From positions 1,178,001 to 1,242,000 of the forward strand of contig NZ_AP022589.1 in the NCBI RefSeq assembly GCF_010731755.1: a stretch of DNA of 64,000 nt. The letters are read 5' to 3'. This DNA is from Mycolicibacter minnesotensis (GTDB taxonomy: Bacteria > Actinomycetota > Actinomycetes > Mycobacteriales > Mycobacteriaceae). The notes beneath the pieces are model-generated. The model was not told the origin of the DNA. It saw nothing but the letters and a program-made list of their open reading frames with translations, and searched no databases. Positions 52,353-61,513 of this stretch are shown here, piece after piece (the first letter of the stretch is position 1; each line of letters begins with the position of its first letter). The translations under genes and the position numbers were made by a program.

Positions 52353-54583
52353 ATGCGGTTGATGGCCGTCGTGACCAGTATCGGCCTAGCCGCTGCAGCA
52401 ATCGCAGTTATCCCACCCAGCACAGCACTCCCGGACCCCGGCGAGCTGAGCTTTGCCGGTCCCGGATTCACCGTGCGCGTCAATCAGGTGCCGTTCGCGA
52501 TGCAGGTGCTCAACACCGCTGGGCAACCGGTGTTGACGCAGGTGCCCAGTAACGGTGGGCCGCGGCTCGTCAAAAACGAAGCCCAGAAGCCGCTGGGCGT
52601 GACCCCGTCCGAGTGGCTGTTTCCCACCCGGTACACACCGTTCACCTTCACCGTGGGTACGTCCTCGACGACCCCGTTTCTCATCAGCCCGTTGTGGGTG
52701 GGCGACCTATGGGAGGCCTCCAGCTGCGGGATGCAGTACGCGGCCACCGGAGTGCTATCCACGCGCCCCTTGCCACAGGGCCTGGAGCTGACGCTGAGTA
52801 CCGACGACCCGTCGGGTCGCACCCTGGGGGTGACTCTCAGCGAGGACTCCGGCCGGCTGCGGGTGTCGGTCGTCCCCAGCAGCACCCAGGGCATCGTCTC
52901 GATGGGAGACAGCTTCGCGTCGCCGACCGGCGAGCGGTTCGCCGGTTTCGGCGGCCTGCACAACGGACTGGATCAGCATGGGGCCGCTTCACCAACTGGG
53001 TGCAGGAGGCCAACGTCGGCGCCGGGCCGTTGGCACCGGTGTTCAATGTCCTGATGGCCAGCTCCGGCGGCCCGCACTATCTGTTCCCCGGCGGTCCGCG
53101 GGCCGCCTACTACGTGCAACCACAGTTCACCTCGACCGCAGGCTACGGCTTCCTGCTGGCCCAGACCGAGTTGGCCGATTGGCATTTGGACTCCGATCGA
53201 CCCGATGCCTGGCACGTCAACGTGGCCGCCGCGCACCTGGACTACGAGGTCGCCGTCGGCGACCCGGGACAGGTGATCAGTGCACTCAGCGCCGCCAACG
53301 GCCGCCACCGTGTCCCGCCGGCATGGGCGCTGGGCACGCAGTTGGACCGCCGCATCGTGACCGGGCAGACCGGGGCCGACTACGCGGAAGTGGTCCGCAG
53401 CGACCTGGCCAACATCGTCGCCTACAACCTGCCGGTCACCGCCTACCGCCCCGAGGCCTGGCTCACCCTGGACCCGGCGGTCCTACGACAACTGATCAGC
53501 GAATTCGGTTCGCACGGCATTCACGTCCTGCTCTACACCCGCAGCTTCGTCAGCATGGATCCGCTGCGCAACACCTCTCCGGCGGACTACCGGTACGCGG
53601 TGGCCAACAACTACGTGGCGACCCACGCCAACGGCAAGCCCTACATCGTCGGCTCCCCCAACCAGGCGCTCGGCGGGCAGGCCGCTGTCATCGACTTCAC
53701 CAACCCCGCTGCCAAAGCATGGTTTCAGCACACGGTGACCGAGCAGCTCGAAATCGGCGCAGACGGGTTCATGAGCGACTTCGGCGAACAGACCCTGCCC
53801 GACATGTATTTCGCCAACGGCCAGACCGGGGCCACCATGCACAACGCCTACCCGGCGCTGTACCAGCAGGCCGTACGTGAAGCGGTGGATTCCTTCGAGC
53901 AATCACATCCGGGCCGCCACATCTGGTTCTACAACCGCGCGGGCTATACCGGGTCGACCGGCTACGAAGGTGGCAACTTCCCGGGCGACGAGAGCACCGA
54001 CTTCTCGGTGGCCTCTGGCCTGGCCGCACTCATCCCGGACATGCTGAACCGGGGCCTGGCCGGCGCCTATGGCTATGGCACCGACATCGGCGGTTATCAG
54101 GACCTGCTGGCCGGCCCCACCCCCAAGGAGCTGTTCGTGCGGTGGTCGGAGATGGCTGCGCTGTCACCGATCATGCGGGTACACGGGGCGCACTCCGGCA
54201 CCCACATGCCGTGGGACTACGACCAGGAGACCTTGGACACCTTCCGACAGCTCGCTGAGCTGCGCCAGCGGGCCATCCCGATGATCTCCGCCACCTGGGC
54301 CACCGCGACCAGCTCCGGCGTGCCGCTGTCGCGGCCGGTGTGGCTGGCCGCGCCCAACGATCCGCAGGCGTGGGCAGCCGACCAGGAATGGATGATCGGA
54401 TCCGATGTCCTGGTTGCTCCCGTCGTCACCCAGGGCGCCACCTCGCGGAAGGTCTATTTCCCACCCGGTTGCTGGAAGCGGCAAGGCAGCGAAGGAAGCT
54501 ACAGCGGGCCGTCCGAGGCGACCGTGGCGGCGCCGTTGGCGGACCTGCCCTACTTCAGCCGCTGCGGTACCGCGGGATTCTGA
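52353..54583 (+). pseudogene. Secreted GH31-family glycosidase, disrupted by a frameshift
   Basis: The first ~210 codons (52353 to about 52980) encode a signal peptide (MRLMAVVTSIGLAAAAIAVI) and the N-terminal domain up to GFGGLHNGLDQHG. The rest continues in another frame from GRFTNWVQEANVG to 54583, with GH31 catalytic Asp segments GFMSDFGEQ (nucleophile) and GNFPGDESTDF (acid/base). The break lies at GGGG (52980-52983): one extra G would restore a continuous protein of about 743 aa. It may be a true pseudogene, a slippery homopolymer giving rare full protein, or a read error. GGAGG lies 6 nt before the ATG. A secreted alpha-glucosidase-like activity would be expected if intact. Confidence 0.85.
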
Positions 54584-54613
54584 TCACCGAGTGCACAAGC
54601 ACGTATTCGTAAC

Positions 54614-54627
54614 TACAACACGTTCTA
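54614..54627. promoter_or_regulatory. Putative KstR operator, kstD region (distal site)
   Basis: TACAACACGTTCTA is a full consensus match 138 nt before the kstD start, in the 181-bp gap after the GH31 gene. It is the farther of two boxes before kstD. Confidence 0.8.
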
Positions 54628-54749
54628 CCCATTCGGGGGGCCATCGCGCCCAAGCCGGAATGACCCGGTTACTCGCAGGGTGGCGAAGCGCTGTGCCCAC
54701 GCCGGCCAGGAAATTCGTCCGGCCAACTGGCGTCTAGGCCGGGCAATTC

Positions 54750-54763
54750 TATAACGTGTTCTA
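54750..54763. promoter_or_regulatory. Putative KstR operator directly before kstD
   Basis: TATAACGTGTTCTA, identical to the hsaE box, is a full match. It ends 1 nt before the kstD ATG at 54765, so repressor binding would overlap the transcription start and start codon. Confidence 0.88.
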
Positions 54764-54764
54764 C

Positions 54765-56447
54765 ATGGCCCAACAGGAGTACGACGTCGTCGTGGTCGGA
54801 AGCGGCGGCGCCGGGATGGTCGCCGCCCTCACCGCCGCCCACCAGGGACTGTCCACCATTGTCATCGAGAAGGCCGCGCATTTCGGCGGCTCGACCGCGC
54901 GCTCTGGTGGCGGCGTCTGGATCCCCAACAACGAGGTGCTGCAGCGTGCCGGTGTCAAAGATGACATCCAAGCCGCACGCACCTATCTGCACACCATCGT
55001 CGGCGATGTGGTTCCGGCCGAGAAGATCGACACCTACCTGCAGCGCGGGCCGGAGATGTTGTCGTTCGTGCTGAAGCACTCGCCGCTGAAGATGTGCTGG
55101 GTTCCCGGTTACGCCGACTATTACCCCGAGCAGCCCGGCGGAAAGCCCACCGGCCGGTCCATCGAGCCGAAGCCGTTCAACGCCAAGAAGCTCGGCGCCG
55201 ACATGGACCGCCTGGAGCCGGCCTACGGCAAAGTGCCGCTGAACGTGGTGGTGATGCAGCAGGACTACGTCCGGCTCAACCAGCTCAAGCGCCACCCGCG
55301 CGGCGTGCTGCGCAGCCTGAAGGTCGGCGCTCGCACCATGTGGGCGCAGGCCACCGGCAAGAACCTGGTCGGCATGGGGCGCGCCCTGATCGCACCGCTG
55401 CGCATCGGCCTGCGCGACGCCGGGGTTCCGGTTGAGCTCAACACCGCTCTGACCGATCTCTACGTCGAGGACGGCGTGGTCCGTGGCGTCTACGTTCGTG
55501 GCACCGGAGACTCCGAGTCGAGCGAGCCGCGGCTGATCCGGGCACGGCGCGGGGTCATCCTGGGCAGTGGCGGATTCGAGCACAACGAACAGATGCGCGT
55601 GAAGTACCAGCGGGCCCCGATCACCACCGAGTGGACGGTCGGCGCGAAGGCCAACACCGGTGAGGGCATCCTGGCCGGCGAGAAGCTGGGCGCCGCCTTG
55701 GACATCATGGAGGACTCCTGGTGGGGGCCCACGGTGCCGCTGCCCGGAGCACCGTGGTTCGCACTGTCGGAGCGCAACTCCCCCGGATCGATCATCGTGA
55801 ACATGGCCGGCAAGCGGTTCATGAACGAGTCGATGCCCTACGTCGAGGCCTGCCACCACATGTATGGCGGCGAATTCGGTCAGGGCCCCGGTCCCGGCGA
55901 GAACATCCCGGCCTGGCTCATCTTCGACCAGCGTTACCGCAACAACTACATCTTCGCCGGTCTGCAACCGGGACAACGGATCCCGAAGAAGTGGCTGGAG
56001 TCCGGTGTGATCGTGTCCGCGGACACCTTGGAAGAGCTGGCCACCAAGACCGGCGTGCCGGCGGCCGCGCTGGCCGCGACTGTCGAGCGGTTCAACGAGT
56101 TCGCCCGCGCCGGCGTGGACGAGGACTTCCACCGCGGCGAGAGCGCCTATGACCGCTACTACGGCGACCCGACCAACAAGCCGAACCCGAATCTGGGCCA
56201 GATTGCGCAGGGGCCGTTCTACGCGGCCAAGATGGTTCCGGGCGACCTGGGCACCAAGGGCGGGATCCGCACCGACGTGAACGGCCGGGCACTGCGCGAT
56301 GACGGCAGCGTGATCGCCGGACTGTATGCGGCCGGAAACGTCAGCGCTCCGGTGATGGGCCACACCTATCCGGGCCCGGGCGGCACCATTGGACCGGCCA
56401 TGACCTTCGGCTACCTGGCCGCACTCGACATTGCCGGGAAGGCCTGA
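54765..56447 (+). CDS. kstD: 3-ketosteroid delta-1-dehydrogenase KstD
   Basis: The 560-aa flavoprotein has the FAD-binding VVVGSGGAGMVAALTAA near the N-terminus and GGSTARSGGGVWIPNN. The C-terminal YPGPGGTIGPAMTFGYLAA completes the FAD site. It introduces the C1-C2 double bond in ring A of 3-ketosteroids. Length and sequence agree with H37Rv KstD (about 563 aa). The ATG at 54765 follows the KstR box by 1 nt with no ribosome site, implying a leaderless mRNA; the frame is open to GTG 54756 inside the operator. The hydratase gene follows after 1 nt. Confidence 0.95.
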   Translation: MAQQEYDVVVVGSGGAGMVAALTAAHQGLSTIVIEKAAHFGGSTARSGGGVWIPNNEVLQRAGVKDDIQAARTYLHTIVGDVVPAEKIDTYLQRGPEMLSFVLKHSPLKMCWVPGYADYYPEQPGGKPTGRSIEPKPFNAKKLGADMDRLEPAYGKVPLNVVVMQQDYVRLNQLKRHPRGVLRSLKVGARTMWAQATGKNLVGMGRALIAPLRIGLRDAGVPVELNTALTDLYVEDGVVRGVYVRGTGDSESSEPRLIRARRGVILGSGGFEHNEQMRVKYQRAPITTEWTVGAKANTGEGILAGEKLGAALDIMEDSWWGPTVPLPGAPWFALSERNSPGSIIVNMAGKRFMNESMPYVEACHHMYGGEFGQGPGPGENIPAWLIFDQRYRNNYIFAGLQPGQRIPKKWLESGVIVSADTLEELATKTGVPAAALAATVERFNEFARAGVDEDFHRGESAYDRYYGDPTNKPNPNLGQIAQGPFYAAKMVPGDLGTKGGIRTDVNGRALRDDGSVIAGLYAAGNVSAPVMGHTYPGPGGTIGPAMTFGYLAALDIAGKA

Positions 56448-56448
56448 C

Positions 56449-57309
56449 ATGCCGATCGACCTGAAGGCAGCCCTGGGCGCGGAGTTCGGCGCGACCGAAT
56501 TCTCCTGGACGTCGACGAATGTTCAGCTCTACAACCTGGCGCTGGGCGCCGGTTCGGATCCGATGGACCCGCGCGAACTGAGCTACGTCGTCGACGGCAA
56601 CCCGCAGGTGCTGCCCACCTTCGGCTGCGTTGCGGCTTCGTTCAATGAGGTCAACCCGCCCAAGGTCAGCTGGCCAGGAATCGAGATCGACCTGGCCAAG
56701 ATCCTGCACGCCTCGGAGAAGGTGACCGTGCCCGCACCGCTGCCGCCGTCGGGCAGCGCCCGCGCCGTCAGCCGGATCGTCGAGGTCTGGGACAAGGGCA
56801 AGGCCGCCGTCGTGGTCTTGGAGACCTCGGTGACCAGTACCGACGGCACGCCGCTGTGGACGCAGCATCGGTCCATCTTCGCCCGTGGCGAAGGCGGCTT
56901 CGGCGGTGAACGGGGGCCGTCGACCAGCAGCGAACTGCCCGACCGGGCAGCCGACTTCGAGGTCGACATCCCGGTGACGCCGCAGCAGGCACTGCTGTAC
57001 CGGCTCTGTGGCGACCGTAATCCCCTGCATTCAGACCCGGCGTTTGCCGCGGCGGCCGGGTTCGACAGGCCGATCCTGCACGGGCTGTGCACCTACGGCA
57101 TGACCGGCAAGGCGGCGGTGGACATCGCGTTGGACGGCGACGCCGGCGCAGTGCGCTCCTTCGGCGCCCGGTTCGCCGGCGTGGTCTTCCCGGGCGAGAC
57201 CCTGCGGGCACGACTGTGGAAGGACGGCGGCAAGCTCGTGGGCAACGTGGTGGCACCGTCGCGTGACGACGCCGCCATTCTCAACGATGTGGAGCTCGTC
57301 TCGGCATAG
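56449..57309 (+). CDS. hsd4B: MaoC-type enoyl-CoA hydratase (Rv3538-like, hsd4B)
   Basis: The 286-aa protein has an N-terminal hot-dog half and a C-terminal hydratase-2 half with YRLCGDRNPLHSDPAFAAAAGF (Asp and His of the hydratase-2 motif), in parts, and RPILHGLCTYG. It hydrates 2-enoyl-CoA; the old name hsd4B as a dehydrogenase is misleading because no SDR domain is present. It has been discussed as ChsH3 in side-chain oxidation. Length equals H37Rv Rv3538. It begins 1 nt after the kstD stop, so it is in the same operon. Confidence 0.92.
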   Translation: MPIDLKAALGAEFGATEFSWTSTNVQLYNLALGAGSDPMDPRELSYVVDGNPQVLPTFGCVAASFNEVNPPKVSWPGIEIDLAKILHASEKVTVPAPLPPSGSARAVSRIVEVWDKGKAAVVVLETSVTSTDGTPLWTQHRSIFARGEGGFGGERGPSTSSELPDRAADFEVDIPVTPQQALLYRLCGDRNPLHSDPAFAAAAGFDRPILHGLCTYGMTGKAAVDIALDGDAGAVRSFGARFAGVVFPGETLRARLWKDGGKLVGNVVAPSRDDAAILNDVELVSA

Positions 57310-57354
57310 TTCGCCCCCGGAAGCACCGTCGCGCGCCCTGCGTCGACACCTAAT

Positions 57355-57369
57355 TGAAAATGACTTTCA
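57355..57369. promoter_or_regulatory. Putative Zur box upstream of PPE gene
   Basis: TGAAAATGACTTTCA is an inverted repeat (TGAAA/TTTCA) resembling mycobacterial Zur operators. It lies 20 nt before the PPE start codon. TATGGT at 57377-57382 fits a -10 element 7 nt before the ATG, so the box would cover about -35 to -21 and transcription would be leaderless. The sequence differs from the KstR boxes nearby. Confidence 0.7.
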
Positions 57370-57389
57370 TCTTCGATATGGTGTGCGCT

Positions 57390-58877
57390 ATGACCGCGCC
57401 GGTGTGGATGGCCTCGCCCCCCGAGGTGCATTCCGCGGCACTCAGCAGCGGGCCCGGAGCTGGACCGCTGCTGTCGGCCGCCGAAGCATGGTCGTTACTC
57501 AGCCTGGAATACACCGCGATCGCCGAGTCCTTGCGGGAATTGCTGGCCACTACCGAGGCCACAGCGTGGCAAGGGCCCAGCGCCGACAGCTACCTGGTTG
57601 CACACCTGCCCTACCTGGCGTGGCTGGCGAAGGCCAGCGCGGACTCCGCAGCCCATGCCGCCCAGCATGAGGTGGCCGCGACGGCCTACATCAGTGCGTT
57701 GGCGGCGATGCCGACGCTTCCCGAGCTGGCCGCCAACCACGCCATCCACGGCGTGTTGGTAGCGACAAACTTCTTCGGCATCAACACCATTCCCATCGCC
57801 CTCAACGAAGCCGACTACCTGCGGATGTGGGTCCAGGCCGCTACGACGATGACGACGTACGAAGCGGTGGCGTCCGCGGCGCTCGCATCGGCTCCGCAGG
57901 GCACCATGGCGCCAGCCATCGTGACGCACGACGAGCATGACCATGCTCACGACGACGACGAGCACGACCATGATCACGACCACGACCACGGCGGTGACGA
58001 CCACGATCACGAGCACCCCAGCGACGGGTTGGACCCCACCGACCCGGCGTGGTGGCGGGCGGTGCTGGGCGAGTTGGGCTACTACGCCGAAGTGCTCCTG
58101 AACGACCTTCTGACCAATCCGGGTGCGTTCATGAGCGATCTCTCGTGGATCGTCGCCGATCTGACCTTCCACGCCGCGCAGATCGCCGCAACACTGAACC
58201 AGTTCGCACCTGCGCTGATCCAACCGGCTCTGTTCGTGGCTATCGGCAATCTGGGCTGGGCCGCTGGCCTGGCCGGCCTGGCGGGTATTTCGCCGGCACC
58301 GGCCCCGGCCCTCGCCGCGGATCCGGTCACCCTCGCGTTGCCCACAGCTGGAACGTCGTCGGCGACCCCGCCGGCGCCCAGCCCGGCCGCACCCGCAACC
58401 CCGTCGTCTGCGTCCGTGCCGACCACCAGCCCGGCGCAGGCTGCCGCGCCGCCCGCTGCTCCACCGGCACCCAGCAGCCCGGCGTTCTTCCCGCCCTACG
58501 TGATCGGGCCGCCTGGTGCCACGGGTCAGATTGCCGCCGTCACACGACGGCACGCTGCCAACAAGGCGTCGACTCCGCAAGCGGCTGCCGAGGCTGCCGC
58601 GGCGGCCCAGACCGCCCGGGATCGGTCCCGGGCCCGGCGACGCCGAGCTGCTCGCGGGCACGCGGACGAATTCATCTATGTGTTTGCCGACGGCACACCC
58701 GAAGTGCCCTCTGCCCAGGCATCGCATCGCAATGCCGGGCCCCTCGGCCTCGCCGCGGCACACGCCAAAGCCGGCGTACCCGCGACAGGATTGACCACTC
58801 TGGCCGGTAGCAGTCTGCGTGACAGTCCTACCCTTCCGCTGCTGCCCGAGAGCTGGGGCGAACCCACCAACGATTGA
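57390..58877 (+). CDS. PPE4-like PPE protein with His/Asp-rich insert
   Basis: The 495-aa protein has PPE at residues 10-12, the WQG motif at 60-62 and the ESX-3-associated PPE4 signatures [17 protein letters not shown] and, at the C-terminus, RSRARRRR...DEF followed by [20 protein letters not shown] and LPESWG. It is not PPE63, which occupies the same slot in H37Rv. Residues 180-209 contain 12 histidines among Asp/Glu, a likely metal-binding insert. It is probably exported by ESX-3, but no PE partner lies beside it. The Zur-like box suggests induction by zinc lack. Confidence 0.85.
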   Translation: MTAPVWMASPPEVHSAALSSGPGAGPLLSAAEAWSLLSLEYTAIAESLRELLATTEATAWQGPSADSYLVAHLPYLAWLAKASADSAAHAAQHEVAATAYISALAAMPTLPELAANHAIHGVLVATNFFGINTIPIALNEADYLRMWVQAATTMTTYEAVASAALASAPQGTMAPAIVTHDEHDHAHDDDEHDHDHDHDHGGDDHDHEHPSDGLDPTDPAWWRAVLGELGYYAEVLLNDLLTNPGAFMSDLSWIVADLTFHAAQIAATLNQFAPALIQPALFVAIGNLGWAAGLAGLAGISPAPAPALAADPVTLALPTAGTSSATPPAPSPAAPATPSSASVPTTSPAQAAAPPAAPPAPSSPAFFPPYVIGPPGATGQIAAVTRRHAANKASTPQAAAEAAAAAQTARDRSRARRRRAARGHADEFIYVFADGTPEVPSAQASHRNAGPLGLAAAHAKAGVPATGLTTLAGSSLRDSPTLPLLPESWGEPTND

Positions 58878-58895
58878 GCGGCGCGGCCTCCCCTC

Positions 58896-58960
58896 CCGCC
58901 GAGCGTGAAGCCACCTTCACACCCGTGCGTCCAGCGTGAAGCCACCTTCACGCTCGGCGG
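58896..58960. repeat. 65-bp palindrome of the CGCCGAGCGTG family, boundary of nuclease unit 2
   Basis: The outer arms CCGCCGAGCGTGAAG and CTTCACGCTCGGCGG are perfectly complementary over 15 bp. Each half also contains its own small hairpin GTGAAGccacCTTCAC, so a cloverleaf is possible. The TGA stop of the minus-strand nuclease gene and its last Arg-Arg-Ala codons fall inside this palindrome. Confidence 0.9.
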
Positions 58961-59787
58961 GCAAGGGCGGAACGCACGCGGCGGATCACGTCGCCCTCCC
59001 GGTCGCCGGCCAACACCCGGACGACGATCCAGCCGCAGCGCTGCAGTCGCTCATGACGCTTCGCGTCCCTGCGCCAGCGGATGTGGTCCGTCCGATGCGT
59101 GTCACCGTCGTACTCAGCAGCGACCTTCGCCTCCAGCCACCCCATGTCCAGCACTGCGAACGGCTGCCAATAGCCGTCATAGACCGGGATCTGGGTTACC
59201 GGCGGAGGCAATCCGGCGCGGATCAGGATGACCCGCAGCCAGCTCTCTTTCGGCGACTCCGCACCGGCGTCGACCAGGCCCAGCGACTCCCGCGCGCGCA
59301 CGATGCCGCGTCGTCCCCCACAACGATCCACAATCCGTTGGACGTCAACGTCTTTGAAGTCGGCGGCGCGAGCCAGCGCATCCAGGCCCGCAACCGCCTC
59401 GACTGTCCGATACCAGCAGGCCAGGTCCACGGCGGTGCGCGCCGGCGTAGTGACTGGCACCCCGTCGATCACCTGGATCTCATCGCAGCGCAAGGTGTCG
59501 CCACGAATGAGCAGACCGGGCAAGCGATGCCGATTCCCGTGGATGAGTTCGACGGGCCTGTCGGCGCCTACCCATTGGCCGCCGTGCAGGGCCGACGCCG
59601 AGAAACCTGCGACCACACCTTGTCGCTTTGACCAGAGCCACCCCGCTCTGGCCCGGTCGACCGCGGTGACCTCGATATCCCTGTGCAGGTACACATCACG
59701 AAACACCCTGACGTGACCCGTGATCAATTGCCCCGGCGTCACCAGTCCAGCGTCAAGCGCCTCGCTGCCGATGAACGGGTCTGCCAC
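58948..59787 (-). CDS. AbiEi-like/DUF559 putative endonuclease, unit 2
   Basis: The 279-aa protein is a full-length homologue of the one at 30596-31471 and opens MADPFIGSEAL. It has an AbiEi-like N-terminal region (WSKRQGVVAGFSASALHGGQWV, in parts) and the same VSR-like residues: E181, D214 in AVLDMGW, and EYDGDTHRTDH followed by D241AKRHE. The sequence around the key positions is better kept than in unit 1 (LEAKVAAEYDGD has the Lys and Glu typical of PD-(D/E)XK). Nuclease activity is predicted, not shown. It is bounded by palindromes of the same family. Confidence 0.77.
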   Translation of the reverse strand: MADPFIGSEALDAGLVTPGQLITGHVRVFRDVYLHRDIEVTAVDRARAGWLWSKRQGVVAGFSASALHGGQWVGADRPVELIHGNRHRLPGLLIRGDTLRCDEIQVIDGVPVTTPARTAVDLACWYRTVEAVAGLDALARAADFKDVDVQRIVDRCGGRRGIVRARESLGLVDAGAESPKESWLRVILIRAGLPPPVTQIPVYDGYWQPFAVLDMGWLEAKVAAEYDGDTHRTDHIRWRRDAKRHERLQRCGWIVVRVLAGDREGDVIRRVRSALARRA

Positions 59788-59868
59788 GACGGCAGCGTCT
59801 CACCCGGCTTCGCGAGCCGTCACTTCACTCCGCTGGGCTATCCACACCCCGCCGCATTCACACCCCTG

Positions 59869-59932
59869 CCCAGCGTGAAGCTGGCTTCACGCTCGACCGT
59901 CCAACGTCAAGCCAACTTCACGTTCGGCGGGC
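59869..59932. repeat. 64-bp imperfect palindrome of the CGCCGAGCGTG family, boundary of nuclease unit 2
   Basis: It contains a perfect 10-bp hairpin AGCGTGAAGC/GCTTCACGCT on the left and a weaker CGTCAAG/CTTCACG hairpin on the right, ending CTTCACGTTCGGCGG. That end is the inverse of the start of 58896-58960 with 14 of 15 matches. It lies between the nuclease start and the ltp2 stop. Confidence 0.85.
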
Positions 59933-59954
59933 TAGCGCAAGAAAGCGAGGGCGC

Positions 59955-61112
59955 TCAGCCCAGAATCAGCCCCGACGTAGGCACGCCAGTGCCCGCGGTG
60001 ACCAGCACGTGCTCGACCCCGTCGACCTGGTTGACCGACGTACCACGCAACTGGCGCACACCCTCGGCGATGCCGTTCATGCCATGCACGTAGGCCTCGC
60101 CGAGCTGCCCGCCGTGGGTGTTGATGGGCAACCGGCCACCGAGCTCGATGGCCCCGCCGGCGATGAAGTCCTTGGCCTCGCCCTTACCGCAGAATCCCAG
60201 CTCCTCCAGCTGGATCAGCGTGTAGGGGGTGAAGTGGTCGTAGAGCACCGCGGTTTGGATGTCGGCGGGCGTGAGTCCTGACTGCGACCACAGCTGCTTG
60301 CCCACCAGCCCCATCTCGGGCAGCCCGAGCTCCTCGCGGTAGTAGGAGTACATGGTGAATTGGTCGGCCCCGGCGCCCTGGGCTGCCGCCTCGATGATCG
60401 CCGGGCGATGCTTGAGGTCGCGGGCCCGCTCCGGAGTGGTCACGACGATCGCCACCCCGCCGTCAGTCTCCTGGCAGCAGTCGAGCAGGCGCAGCGGCTC
60501 GGCGATCCACCGCGAATTCTGGTGATCCTCAATGGTGATCGGCTTGCCGTAGAAGTGGGCTTTGGGGTTGGTCGCCGCGTGCTTGCGGTCGGCTACCGAC
60601 ACCACCCCGAAATCCGCACTGGTGGCGCCGTATTCGTGCATGTAACGCTGTGCGATCATCGCCACCGAGGCCGCCGGGGTGCTCAGGCCGTGCGGGTAGG
60701 ACCAGCTGTACTCCACGCCGCGGGAGTCGGCGTTGACGGTCAAGCCCGTCATCACCTGGCCGAACCGGAACTCAGAGCGCTCATTGAAAGCGCGGTACGC
60801 GACCACCACTTCAGCGACCCCGGTCGCCACCGCCAAAGCGGCCTGCTGCACGGTCGCCGCGGCGGCACCGCCGCCGTAGCCGATCTGGGAGAAGAACTTC
60901 AGCTCACCGATCCCGGTGGCCCGGGCGACGGCGGTCTCCAGGTTGGAGTCCATGGTGAATGTGACCAGGCCGTCGACGTCCGTAGGCTTCAGGCCCGCAT
61001 CGTCGAGCGCGTCCAGTACGGCCTCTGCAGCCAGCCGCAGCTCACTGCGCCCGGATTGCTTGGAGAAGTCGGTCGCGCCGATTCCGGCGATAGCCGCCTT
61101 ACCGGACAACAT
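59955..61112 (-). CDS. ltp2: Steroid side-chain retro-aldolase Ltp2
   Basis: The 385-aa thiolase-fold protein starts MLSGKAAIAGIGATDFSKQSG and has the INTHGGQLGEAYVHGMNGIAEG segment in parts. It cleaves 17-hydroxy-3-oxo-4-pregnene-20-carboxyl-CoA to androstenedione and propionyl-CoA with ChsH2's DUF35 domain. Length matches H37Rv Ltp2 (about 386 aa). The ATG shares a base with the chsH1 stop (TGATG), as expected for a complex. Confidence 0.94.
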   Translation of the reverse strand: MLSGKAAIAGIGATDFSKQSGRSELRLAAEAVLDALDDAGLKPTDVDGLVTFTMDSNLETAVARATGIGELKFFSQIGYGGGAAAATVQQAALAVATGVAEVVVAYRAFNERSEFRFGQVMTGLTVNADSRGVEYSWSYPHGLSTPAASVAMIAQRYMHEYGATSADFGVVSVADRKHAATNPKAHFYGKPITIEDHQNSRWIAEPLRLLDCCQETDGGVAIVVTTPERARDLKHRPAIIEAAAQGAGADQFTMYSYYREELGLPEMGLVGKQLWSQSGLTPADIQTAVLYDHFTPYTLIQLEELGFCGKGEAKDFIAGGAIELGGRLPINTHGGQLGEAYVHGMNGIAEGVRQLRGTSVNQVDGVEHVLVTAGTGVPTSGLILG

Positions 61113-61513
61113 CAGGCCTCCCCGAGGGTGAGTGTGGCGGTGGCAATCACGTGATCGCCAAGACTGTTGTTGCCGACGACTTTCACGGTGACCAAGCCCT
61201 CCTCCACCGCGGTCACTTCACCGGAGAAGGTGACGGTGTCATAGGCGTACCACGGCACACCCAAACGCAGCCCGATCGAACGAACCACCGCGTCGGAGCC
61301 GGCCCAGTCGGTGATGTAGCGCTGCACCAGACCGGTGTCGGTGAGGATGTTGACGAAGATGTCCTTGGACCCCTTGGCCTGCGCCTTGTCCCGGTCGTGG
61401 TGCACGTCCTGGTAGTCGCGAGTGGCGATAGCCGTGGAGACGATGAATGTCGGGTCACCGTAGATCTTGAGCTCGGGCAGCTTGGTGCCCACTTCGACAG
61501 TCGGAGCGCTCAT
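61112..61513 (-). CDS. chsH1: Steroid enoyl-CoA hydratase subunit ChsH1
   Basis: The 133-aa MaoC-like hot-dog protein has ATRDYQDVHHDRDKAQAKGSKDIFVN, in parts, containing the hydratase-type Asp/His pair. It pairs with ChsH2 to hydrate the C3 side-chain enoyl-CoA. The start MSAPTVEVG at 61513 overlaps the chsH2 stop (ATGA) and is preferred over 61555. It matches Rv3541c in place and size (about 129 aa). Confidence 0.93.
   Translation of the reverse strand: MSAPTVEVGTKLPELKIYGDPTFIVSTAIATRDYQDVHHDRDKAQAKGSKDIFVNILTDTGLVQRYITDWAGSDAVVRSIGLRLGVPWYAYDTVTFSGEVTAVEEGLVTVKVVGNNSLGDHVIATATLTLGEA

Noticed and set aside
56449-57309. Hydroxysteroid dehydrogenase function implied by the name hsd4B
   Set aside because: No Rossmann or YxxxK motif is present; the protein shows a MaoC hydratase-2 motif.
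57354-57389. Upstream start of the PPE gene at 57354
   Set aside because: It would lie in the Zur-like box; [12 protein letters not shown] at 57390 is the standard PPE beginning.
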